From Deltaproteobacteria bacterium (lineage in GTDB: Bacteria > Desulfobacterota > Desulfobacteria > Desulfobacterales > JAFDCJ01), in assembly GCA_024277475.1 (NCBI GenBank), contig JAJRVC010000493.1, forward strand, positions 1 through 6,926: a stretch of 6,926 nt of DNA. The letters are read 5' to 3'. The position numbers were made by a program, and so were the translations under genes. The notes beneath the pieces were generated by a model. The model saw only the letters and a list, made by a program, of their open reading frames with translations, made no database searches and was not told where the DNA came from. This document shows positions 1 through 4,843 of this stretch, piece by piece. The first letter of the stretch is position 1, and every line of letters begins with the position of its first letter.

Positions 1-123
1 CGTACTTCGCAGACGTAAACCCGCGGAGAACGCCGCTCAGAGAAAAAAGGGCCATTTATGGATGGAAACTAGATAACTCTCATTGTATGCCACCTTTACT
101 ATTTAAATCAATATTTATTCATT

Positions 124-207
124 ATGCCGCGCCAAGCCGGAATAGATGCTCCCGAAGCATTGCAGCACATTATCGTTCGTGAAGTCGAGCGCAAGGCGAT
201 TTCTTAA
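124..207 (+). pseudogene. N-terminal relic of REP-associated tyrosine transposase (RAYT, IS200/IS605-like)
   Basis: A short frame opens with MPRQAGIDAPEALQHI and continues IVREVERKAIS before TAA at 205-207. This resembles the conserved start of Y1-type RAYT transposases, which begin roughly MPRxARxDxPGALxHIxxRG and continue xERRxIFxxDxDR. Directly after the stop, a second frame (from about position 200) reads FLNNDADRTD, matching the expected continuation, so the gene is broken by a frameshift near 199-203. The similarity ends near 229, where a palindrome begins, and the catalytic HUH and tyrosine regions are absent. The protein cannot be functional. The family assignment comes from recalled N-terminal consensus over about 35 residues, so confidence is moderate. 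A functional short peptide is unlikely. Confidence 0.55.
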
Positions 208-222
208 CAACGACGCCGACCG

Positions 223-261
223 AACCGATGAACATGGATCGTTCATCAATTCTCGGTTTTT
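223..261. repeat. REP-like nested palindrome
   Basis: An outer arm AACCGA (223-228) pairs with TCGGTT (253-258). An inner arm TGAAC (229-233) pairs with GTTCA (241-245) around the loop ATGGATC, and a 7-nt bulge (TCAATTC) sits on the 3' side. Five T residues (257-261) end the structure, so on the plus strand it could also act as a weak intrinsic terminator. It lies directly against the truncated RAYT frame. RAYT proteins are known to act on REP hairpins of this shape and size, which makes a REP origin plausible. Only one copy is visible in this window. Confidence 0.5.
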
Positions 262-322
262 AACCCAACCCGAACATGGATTCACCCAAAGCCTTGAGCT
301 TTGAACCTGTGAAAGGTTACTT

Positions 323-1222
323 TTATTTCCGCGGAAGCTGTTTACGGCAGCGGGCGCAGATCATCCCTTTGACATCGCCTTCAGCAAACCTGCGGCGGTA
401 ATCGCTATATCGCTGCCCATACCAGATATCCGCCAGGCTCTGGGTGGTCAGGTCCCCCATGATGCTGCGCTGCTCCCAGTCGGCACAGCATTGCACCATG
501 CGGCCGTCATAAAGAATGTAAATCTGCTCCATCAACCGCCGGCACCAGGAAAAAGATTTCAGTTTTTCTTTGCCAACCGCGGTGTCGCGGATATTTTGTT
601 GGTCGGCCCGGTTTTCCACCGGTTCGATATACAGTTTGATCTCTCGATCGTGCCAGTATCGGCGGACGCGGGGAATCTCGTTGTGGGTCTGGATGGAGTC
701 GACCATGACGATTTCAATCCGCGGCAATTTGTAACCGCCTTTTTTTTTTAATTCCAGAAAGTGATCGATATTTTTCAGGGTCGTATCGAGCGGAAGGCCC
801 ATGATATGCCGGTAAGTGTCCGCATTGAGGCTTTGAACCGAGATTTTGAGTTTGTCAAGTCCTGAATCGAGCAAACCTTTTGCCATACGTTCTGTCAGGA
901 GTCCGCCATGGCTGGTCACCTTGACGTACTGCGGCCTTTTAATCCGGGTGCTGACATATGCGACTCGTTCCGACAATTCGCGATCCAGCATGGGTTCATT
1001 CATCAGATAAACCGAATAGCGCCGTATCCCAAGCTCTATACACTGATCCACAATTGAGCGGTAGAGGACCCAACTCATGCGGCGGCCCCTGGAGATGTGC
1101 TTTCGAGTTTTACCGTTGGGGCAAAAAATGCAGTTGGCATTGCATCCCGTGATGGTCTGTATTTGGACATGATCGGGAGCGGTGGTGACCCTGTTTTCGG
1201 GTTGATGGCTGTTTTTTTTCAT
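323..1222 (-). CDS. Radical SAM/SPASM domain protein
   Basis: This 299-residue cytoplasmic protein has a canonical radical SAM CX3CX2C motif (GCNANCIFC; Cys27, Cys31, Cys34), which should bind a 4Fe-4S cluster that cleaves S-adenosylmethionine to a 5'-deoxyadenosyl radical. The middle (about 60-200) looks like the partial TIM barrel (YLMNEPML, KISVQSLNADTY). The C-terminus is SPASM-like: Cys227, the pair Cys245-Cys246 in VQCCADWEQ, the GDL...SLADIW segment and a final CARC (Cys289, Cys292), consistent with an auxiliary cluster. SPASM enzymes often modify peptides or mature enzymes, but no precursor peptide or partner is visible nearby, so the substrate is unknown. The ATG is preceded by a weak AGG about 8 nt upstream and GGGG just before it. 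A run of ten A residues in the coding strand (740-749) lies near residues 158-161. The gene diverges from the O-methyltransferase across 540 bp. Confidence 0.93.
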   Translation of the reverse strand: MKKNSHQPENRVTTAPDHVQIQTITGCNANCIFCPNGKTRKHISRGRRMSWVLYRSIVDQCIELGIRRYSVYLMNEPMLDRELSERVAYVSTRIKRPQYVKVTSHGGLLTERMAKGLLDSGLDKLKISVQSLNADTYRHIMGLPLDTTLKNIDHFLELKKKGGYKLPRIEIVMVDSIQTHNEIPRVRRYWHDREIKLYIEPVENRADQQNIRDTAVGKEKLKSFSWCRRLMEQIYILYDGRMVQCCADWEQRSIMGDLTTQSLADIWYGQRYSDYRRRFAEGDVKGMICARCRKQLPRK

Positions 1223-1234
1223 ACCCCAAACCTA

Positions 1235-1248
1235 TTCAATATATTGAA
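1235..1248. promoter_or_regulatory. Perfect 14-bp palindrome upstream of the radical SAM gene
   Basis: TTCAATATATTGAA is exactly its own reverse complement. It lies 12-25 bp upstream of the radical SAM start codon on the minus strand, where a promoter or operator would be expected. The centre contains TATATT, which could serve as a -10-like element. The position and symmetry suit a dimeric repressor, but an AT-rich palindrome of this size can also arise by chance in such a region. No regulator gene is visible. Confidence 0.35.
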
Positions 1249-1273
1249 ATTTTGACAAATCATTTGAATCACG

Positions 1274-1362
1274 GTGCTTTTTAGCGGCCATTCTCTTGTT
1301 ACACTGCATGGAACGATGGAATGTTGGAATCATGGAATAATGATGTGGCCGCAAAAAGGCAC
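1274..1362. repeat. 89-bp MITE-like unit with 17-bp imperfect inverted ends
   Basis: The left end GTGCTTTTTAGCGGCCA (1274-1290) is the reverse complement of the right end TGGCCGCAAAAAGGCAC (1346-1362) at 15 of 17 positions. The interior contains four consecutive 8-nt units, TGGAACGA, TGGAATGT, TGGAATCA and TGGAATAA (1309-1340). No direct target-site duplication is evident and the unit codes for nothing. It could be a miniature transposable element, or two copies of a dispersed intergenic word in opposite orientation. Confidence 0.5.
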
Positions 1363-1414
1363 AAAAAACACAAAAATTAAATTTCACACTTAATTATTTC
1401 AATAGGTTATAAGA

Positions 1415-1440
1415 TCAAAATTCGATAATTTTGACTTTTT
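1415..1440 (+). terminator. AT-rich hairpin with T-run (weak terminator candidate)
   Basis: TCAAAATT (1415-1422) and AATTTTGA (1427-1434) form a perfect 8-bp stem around the loop CGAT, followed by CTTTTT (1435-1440). The shape is that of an intrinsic terminator on the plus strand. The stem has only one G-C pair, so it would be weak, and no plus-strand gene lies upstream within the window apart from the distant transposase relic. It may simply be another intergenic inverted repeat. Confidence 0.3.
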
Positions 1441-1761
1441 ACGAGATCGTCAATAATGGTTTGTTTACCCGCCCGCCACGCCGGTTGATGTCATGCTTAT
1501 ACCAAGAACTTCTGAAAAAAGAAATAATTCCCAGATTTATGATCGGGTGTCAAGGGCAATGGCGGGCAGGTCCCATGAACCGTATTATTTTTCAACACTT
1601 GACACTAAACCTGCAGTTGCATACATTTACGCTTAAGTTGATCAAGCCGGATGAAGACACTACCCCTTTATCCCTATGATATGAGCTGCCCGGGGTTTTT
1701 CAGCCCGCAACGTTGAACCCTGAACCGCTCAACCTATGTTTAATACATCCAGGAGTCGAAC

Positions 1762-2406
1762 ATGGAAGTAGACCTGACTGAAATGATAGAAAACTATGTC
1801 GATGCCCACACCGACGATCTTTCACATCTGCTGGAATACCTTTTGATGGAAACTGAATCAATTACCGGACGCTCCCGCTGGAGTATAGGTAAAGTCGAGG
1901 GCAAACTGCTGCAAATGCTTATCAAGATTTCAAACACCCGACGAATCGTGGAAGTGGGTACTTTTACCGGGTTTTCCGCTTTGCTTATGGCGGAGTCACT
2001 GCCTGAAGACGGGATTTTGACGACCTGTGAAAACAGCAGGGAATATGCCGACATCGCGCTGCGGTATTTTAAAAAAAGTCCCTATGGGAAAAAGATTCGA
2101 TTAAAATTGGGACCTGCGCTTCGAACCCTGGAAGCAATTGAGGACGACAACCAGGATTTTGTCTTCATAGATGCGGACAAGCCTTCATATGGCAATTATT
2201 TTGACGAAGCTCTGCGAATTTTACGCTCCGGTGGACTCATTTTGGTGGATAATGTGTTTTGGCGCCATAAAATTTTCAAGAAAAAAATTTCCAACGAAAA
2301 CGCCAAGGCCATCGCCGCCTTCAATGAAAAAGTAAGTCGGGAAAACCGCGTGGAAAAGGTCATGCTGAGCATTCGCGACGGTGTTTATCTGATCCGGAAA
2401 AAATAA
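1762..2406 (+). CDS. SAM-dependent O-methyltransferase, caffeoyl-CoA/catechol type (family 3)
   Basis: This 214-residue cytoplasmic protein has the typical length and order of the class I, metal-dependent O-methyltransferase family that includes plant CCoAOMT and bacterial YrrM-like enzymes. The SAM-binding motif I is VEVGTFTGFSAL (residues 63-74). The acidic end of the second strand is CEN (89-91). FIDADK (135-140) and LVDNVFW (161-167) supply the expected metal ligands Asp137, Asp163 and Asn164. The enzyme should transfer a methyl group to a catechol-like hydroxyl, but the natural substrate of the bacterial members is usually unknown. The ATG start is supported by AGGAG at 1751-1755 with a 6-nt spacer. 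It is probably monocistronic or loosely linked to the permease, since an 84-bp gap with a small hairpin follows. No context gene indicates a pathway. Confidence 0.93.
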   Translation: MEVDLTEMIENYVDAHTDDLSHLLEYLLMETESITGRSRWSIGKVEGKLLQMLIKISNTRRIVEVGTFTGFSALLMAESLPEDGILTTCENSREYADIALRYFKKSPYGKKIRLKLGPALRTLEAIEDDNQDFVFIDADKPSYGNYFDEALRILRSGGLILVDNVFWRHKIFKKKISNENAKAIAAFNEKVSRENRVEKVMLSIRDGVYLIRKK

Positions 2407-2413
2407 GCCCAGT

Positions 2414-2428
2414 TGGGAATCATTCCCA
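2414..2428. terminator. Short hairpin after the O-methyltransferase gene
   Basis: TGGGAA (2414-2419) pairs with TTCCCA (2423-2428) around a 3-nt loop, 8 bp after the TAA stop. It is followed only by TTTACAACC rather than a real T-run, so it is a weak or Rho-assisted terminator at best, and read-through into the permease gene is possible. Confidence 0.35.
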
Positions 2429-2479
2429 TTTACAACCTTAATCAAATATGCTAAAGATTTTGTTATTATTATGAAAGCT

Positions 2480-2493
2480 AGGATTTGATCGTG
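2480..2493 (+). promoter_or_regulatory. Ribosome binding site deciding a GTG start
   Basis: AGGA (2480-2483) lies 7 nt upstream of GTG at 2491. An earlier in-frame TTG at 2485 would leave only 1 nt between the Shine-Dalgarno bases and the start, and an in-frame TAG at 2479-2481 rules out anything further upstream. GTG 2491 is therefore the preferred start of the permease. Confidence 0.6.
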
Positions 2494-3189
2494 GTCGACC
2501 GACCCATTCTACCAGAGCCGGAAAAAGATACCGGGCACGTGCAGCGACAGGTCCGTCTTCCTTTCCTAAAATCCGTGGAAATTTCTCTAAAAAGCATTAA
2601 AGCCCGCTTTTTCCGTTCCGTCATTACTACCATGAGCCTGGTACTGGCTGTTTCTTTTTTGAGTTTTGTCGGTGTCAGCAATGATGTCGCCAATGGCATG
2701 CTTGCCAAACAGGATCCTGAACTTCGCCAAACGCTGATTCGATCCGGCTATGACCTCGAGCCGGAAGATACCACCGTGGGGAGCAGTCCCAAGCAGAGAT
2801 GGCTTGTGATCCTGTCCCTTTTGGTTTGTGTCGTGGGAATTGTTAATGCTCAGCTAATGGCGGTGACGGAACGTTTTCGTGAAATCGGCACCATGAAATG
2901 CCTGGGAGCACTGGACCGATTCATTCTGCGTTTGTTTATCCTCGAAGCCGGAATGCAGGGCCTGGCCGGCGCCGGAATGGGTGCGCTGATTGGCGCTATT
3001 TTTTCCCTGTTTAACGGATGGCTGCGCTTCGGCACGGTGGCCTTAACTTCGGTTTCCTGGACAAATCTGGCTGGGTCTGTAGCTACTGCCGTGGCTGTGG
3101 GCTGTCTGCTCAGTCTGCTGGGGGTCTTTTATCCGGCTCTCGTGGCCGCCAGAATGCAGCCGGTGGAAGCGATGCGGGCGGAGCAATGA
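2491..3189 (+). CDS. Minimal FtsX-family ABC transporter permease
   Basis: The predicted 232-residue inner-membrane protein has four hydrophobic segments, at about residues 43-63, 104-124, 144-173 and 193-218 (counted from GTG 2491). The segment VTERFREIGTMKCLGA (125-140) is the FtsX/MacB coupling helix that contacts the ATPase. The C-terminus YPALVAARMQPVEAMR is the classic family ending. The N-terminal tail has the usual SLKSIKARFFRS amphipathic stretch. MacB, LolC and LolE are about 400 residues, with a large periplasmic domain between the first and second membrane helices. Here only about 40 residues (NDVANGMLAK... to SSPKQ) fill that place. The reading frame is unbroken, so this is either a genuinely compact subfamily or an old in-frame deletion. 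The ATPase gene follows after 149 bp in the same direction, and the pair probably forms a homodimeric permease with two ATPase subunits. Substrate unknown. Confidence 0.88.
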   Translation: MVDRPILPEPEKDTGHVQRQVRLPFLKSVEISLKSIKARFFRSVITTMSLVLAVSFLSFVGVSNDVANGMLAKQDPELRQTLIRSGYDLEPEDTTVGSSPKQRWLVILSLLVCVVGIVNAQLMAVTERFREIGTMKCLGALDRFILRLFILEAGMQGLAGAGMGALIGAIFSLFNGWLRFGTVALTSVSWTNLAGSVATAVAVGCLLSLLGVFYPALVAARMQPVEAMRAEQ

Positions 3190-3338
3190 AGAAGGCAGAG
3201 GGCAAGGGAGCTGAGAGGTTAGGAAGCGGGGAAACCTTATTCGCGGAACAAAAACAGGGTAAATAGTCCCGTTTATGTGCATAAGTTACAAGTGAATTTT
3301 CATCACATTAGACGGAGCCTAGCGACAAGGGAGAAACC
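3190..3338. other. Spacer between permease and ATPase genes
   Basis: This 149-bp gap is large for an ABC operon. The first part (3190-3235) is a purine-rich, repeat-like stretch containing GCTGAGAGGTTAGGAAGC. An ATG overlapping the permease stop (ATGA at 3186) opens a 26-codon frame rich in Lys, Glu and Gly, with no sign of being a real gene. No strong terminator or promoter is visible, so co-transcription of the two genes remains likely. Confidence 0.45.
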
Positions 3339-4076
3339 ATGGCAGAAGTGGGTAATGTCGTTCGCGTTACAAACGTAACCAAAACATTTAAACTTGGAAA
3401 AATCGATGTGCAGGCCCTCAAAGGTATCGATCTCAAAATTTCCAAGGGGGATTACATTTCCATCATGGGCCCGTCCGGGTCCGGGAAAAGTACTCTCTTT
3501 AACATGATCGGAGGATTGGACAAGCCCAGTTCCGGCAAGGTCTTCATTGATGAAGTTGATATCGCACAGCTCGATGCCTACGAGCTGGCCTGGCTGCGTT
3601 GCCGCAAAATCGGCTACATTTTTCAAACATTTAATATAATCCAGGTCATGACAGCGCTGGAAAATGTAACCCTTCCGATGGTCTTTGCCGGCCTTAATAA
3701 CGACGCCGCAGTTGAAAAAGGAATGCAACTCCTGGATCTGGTAGGCCTGGGGGATCGATTCAGCCATAAACCCTTTGAGCTCTCCGGCGGGCAGCAGCAG
3801 CGGGTTGCCGTCGCCAGAGCGCTGGCCAACGACCCGGCCATCATCCTGGCTGATGAGCCCACCGGCAACCTCGATCTGACCACAGGTGAAGAAATCATTT
3901 CCCTGTTAAAGCGCTTAAGTCAAGAACGGGGAGTGACGGTCATTTCGGCTACCCACGATTTCAAGATGCTCAATGTTTCCGATCGGGTGATCTGGATCCG
4001 GGATGGCCGCGTGGATAAAATCGAAGATCGTGATGAATTGTCGATCTCCATCGGTCAGATTGATTCACGGGATTAG
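3339..4076 (+). CDS. ABC transporter ATP-binding protein, LolD/MacB type
   Basis: The 245-residue ATPase is complete. Walker A is GPSGSGKST (residues 44-52), the Q-loop glutamine is Gln96 in YIFQTFNI, and the signature is LSGGQQQRVAVARAL (148-162). Walker B is AIILADEP (167-174, with Asp172 and Glu173), the D-loop is GNLDL (176-180) and the H-loop is His206 in SATHD. The length and the wording of these motifs match the MacB/LolD/FtsE class, whose partners are FtsX-type permeases, fitting the permease gene upstream. It should sit on the cytoplasmic face of the inner membrane and power conformational change in that permease. The ATG is supported by AAGGGAG at 3327-3333 with a 5-nt spacer. The C-terminal tail after residue 225 is acidic and variable. 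A terminator-like hairpin lies about 75 bp downstream. A specific gene name is not justified because the substrate is unknown. Confidence 0.96.
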   Translation: MAEVGNVVRVTNVTKTFKLGKIDVQALKGIDLKISKGDYISIMGPSGSGKSTLFNMIGGLDKPSSGKVFIDEVDIAQLDAYELAWLRCRKIGYIFQTFNIIQVMTALENVTLPMVFAGLNNDAAVEKGMQLLDLVGLGDRFSHKPFELSGGQQQRVAVARALANDPAIILADEPTGNLDLTTGEEIISLLKRLSQERGVTVISATHDFKMLNVSDRVIWIRDGRVDKIEDRDELSISIGQIDSRD

Positions 4077-4123
4077 GGCGTTGGCTAAAAGTTCAGGCAC
4101 GAAGGCATAAAAAAAGTAGATAC

Positions 4124-4178
4124 CCGGGTTCAGAGGGCCCGGCACTGGTTCCTCCCTGAAAGGGAGTGTTTATTTTAT
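4124..4178 (+). terminator. Rho-independent terminator candidate after the ABC ATPase gene
   Basis: CTCCCT (4152-4157) and AGGGAG (4161-4166) form a 6-bp stem with a GAA loop, followed by the T-rich tail TGTTTATTTTAT (4167-4178). A second hairpin, CCGGG (4124-4128) with CCCGG (4138-4142), lies just upstream. The position about 75 bp after the ATPase stop fits the end of the permease-ATPase transcript. The tail is interrupted by G and A, so efficiency is uncertain. Confidence 0.6.
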
Positions 4179-4185
4179 TACATAT

Positions 4186-4215
4186 AAGTGCCTAAAATGA
4201 GCTAAAGTGCCTAAA
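4186..4215. repeat. Two direct copies of AAGTGCCTAAA
   Basis: The 11-mer AAGTGCCTAAA occurs at 4186-4196 and again at 4205-4215, with ATGAGCT in the gap and CTAA in between, so the region reads as variants of a TAAAGTGCC word. It is one of several short-word arrays in the non-coding parts of this window. Confidence 0.6.
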
Positions 4216-4330
4216 GCCGTTCGGCCAAGAGGCTCTCGACAGGTTAAGGAATTTTATCTTTTTTATAAACGACAGAGCGATGCGATACATTAACTTTAGA
4301 TCACTCCACACTTTGTATTATTTTCAAGGC

Positions 4331-4420
4331 AGAGCCAGTTATTTCTGACCCCCGGCGATGGGATCTTCGACTGGCTCTCCGAGGCGTAGGATCGTACCCT
4401 TACGAGCCGGAGGCCCAGAG
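4331..4420. repeat. Structured inverted-repeat element of unknown nature
   Basis: AGAGCCAGT (4331-4339) and ACTGGCTCT (4370-4378) are perfect 9-bp inverted arms around a 30-nt interior. Immediately after comes an imperfect hairpin: TCCG, CGTA and GG (from 4378) pair with CC, TACG and CGGA (to about 4412) around ATCGTA. GGCTC at 4373-4377 could alternatively pair with GAGCC at 4404-4408, giving two mutually exclusive folds. The stretch is more GC-rich than its surroundings. It could be a dispersed palindromic repeat or a structured leader RNA. I recognise no known riboswitch in it. Confidence 0.4.
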
Positions 4421-4450
4421 GACCAGGATTTCGATGTTAGATTAAATATT

Positions 4451-4499
4451 CAATTTTCAATAGTCAATTCCGGCTCGTCCGGATTAGTGCCTTAGTGGC
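4451..4499. repeat. Short-period arrays: CAATNNN (7 nt) and TTAGTGSC (8 nt)
   Basis: CAATTTT, CAATAGT and CAATTCC follow each other at 4451-4471 with an exact 7-nt period. TTAGTGCC and TTAGTGGC follow each other at 4484-4499 with an 8-nt period. Copy numbers are only two or three, so each alone is weak; their clustering with the other arrays is what makes them notable. Confidence 0.5.
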
Positions 4500-4630
4500 C
4501 AACTATTACCTCCAAGATACGCATTTATGAACATATGAAAAAAAGGCGATCAACTGATATACGATTTGATGATTTCAAATTCGATACTGCTTTCAAAAAT
4601 AAAGCAGTCCGGAATGCCGACCGAATATCG

Positions 4631-4843
4631 AGTAACCAGCCACCAGCATCGAGCATCCAGCATCGAGCATCCAGCATCGAGCATCCAGTAACCCGCAACT
4701 CGCAACCAGATACCGGAAGACATATGTCAGAAGACACATGTTCCGAGTTCAATAACTCTCAGTCCTCATTCCTCAGCCCTGATTCTCATTCCGCCTTCCG
4801 AATTCCGAATTCCGAATTCCAGTCAACCCGCATCACGCAACTC
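4631..4843. repeat. Patchwork of heptanucleotide-period arrays
   Basis: Several different 7-nt words are tandemly repeated next to each other. AGCATCS occurs six times with perfect period at 4645-4686, alternating AGCATCG and AGCATCC. ACCCGCA/ACTCGCA/ACC lies at 4691-4707. CAGTCCT, CATTCCT, CAGCCCT, a 6-nt GATTCT and CATTCCG run at 4760-4793. TTCCGAA occurs three and a half times at 4796-4820. ACCCGCA, TCACGCA and ACTC end the region at 4826-4843. Different words share one period, so a common origin is likely. The downstream part of the array is in an open frame with the M28-like gene. Confidence 0.85.

Larger units (their letters stand above)
1..322. other. Intergenic stretch with transposase relic, no intact gene
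   Basis: No intact reading frame is supported here. Bases 20-38 contain a small GCGG/CCGC inverted repeat inside a purine-rich word (CGCGGAGAACGCCGC). The middle holds the broken RAYT start and the nested palindrome listed separately. At 304-318 there is a 5-bp inverted repeat (AACCT/AGGTT, 5-nt loop) a few bases beyond the stop codon of the minus-strand radical SAM gene. It could help end that transcript, but it lacks a T-run on that strand, so I do not call it a terminator. Confidence 0.6.
1223..1761. other. Long spacer between divergent genes, repeat-rich
   Basis: This 539-bp spacer holds a palindrome, an inverted-repeat element and an AT-rich hairpin (each listed) and no firm gene. A 47-codon frame from ATG 1493 to TAA 1636 (MLIPRTSEKRNNSQIYDR..., ending AVAYIYA) has protein-like composition but no ribosome binding site and no family I recognise; it may be a relic. 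An 82-codon frame overlaps it in another register (1431-1679) and looks random. At 1714-1734 the word TGAACC occurs three times with 7-8 nt spacing (third copy TCAACC). Confidence 0.6.
4077..4723. other. Long spacer rich in hairpins and short-word repeats
   Basis: Apart from the terminator, structured element and repeat arrays listed separately, I see no gene. A frame in register with the downstream M28-like gene is open from ATG 4535, but it runs through repeats. The part 4218-4330 (AT-rich, with TTATCTTTTTTATAAA near 4254-4269) shows no coding or RNA signature that I recognise. No convincing promoter for the downstream gene can be pointed out. Confidence 0.55.

Noticed and set aside
1431..1679. 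82-codon plus-strand frame
   Set aside because: It starts inside an AT-rich inverted repeat, has no ribosome binding site and no recognisable motif. A different register of the same DNA (1493-1636) looks more protein-like.
1223..1761. RiPP precursor peptide for the radical SAM/SPASM enzyme
   Set aside because: No short frame with a ribosome binding site and a Cys-, Gly- or repeat-rich core was found beside the enzyme, so a peptide-modification cluster is not supported.
3186..3266. 26-codon frame overlapping the permease stop (ATGA)
   Set aside because: The overlap is attractive for translational coupling, but the frame encodes a low-complexity Lys/Glu/Gly sequence from repeat-like DNA and has no conserved features.
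3303..3767. 154-codon minus-strand frame opposite the ABC ATPase
   Set aside because: It lies antisense to a complete ATPase gene with all motifs and shows no family features of its own.
4645..4686. CRISPR-like array
   Set aside because: The copies are contiguous 7-nt (or 14-nt) tandem units without spacers, and no cas genes are present.
4525..4752. 75-codon minus-strand frame rich in MLDARCW-like units
   Set aside because: The repeated peptide is simply the translation of the heptamer DNA array on the opposite strand and overlaps the open frame of the downstream gene.
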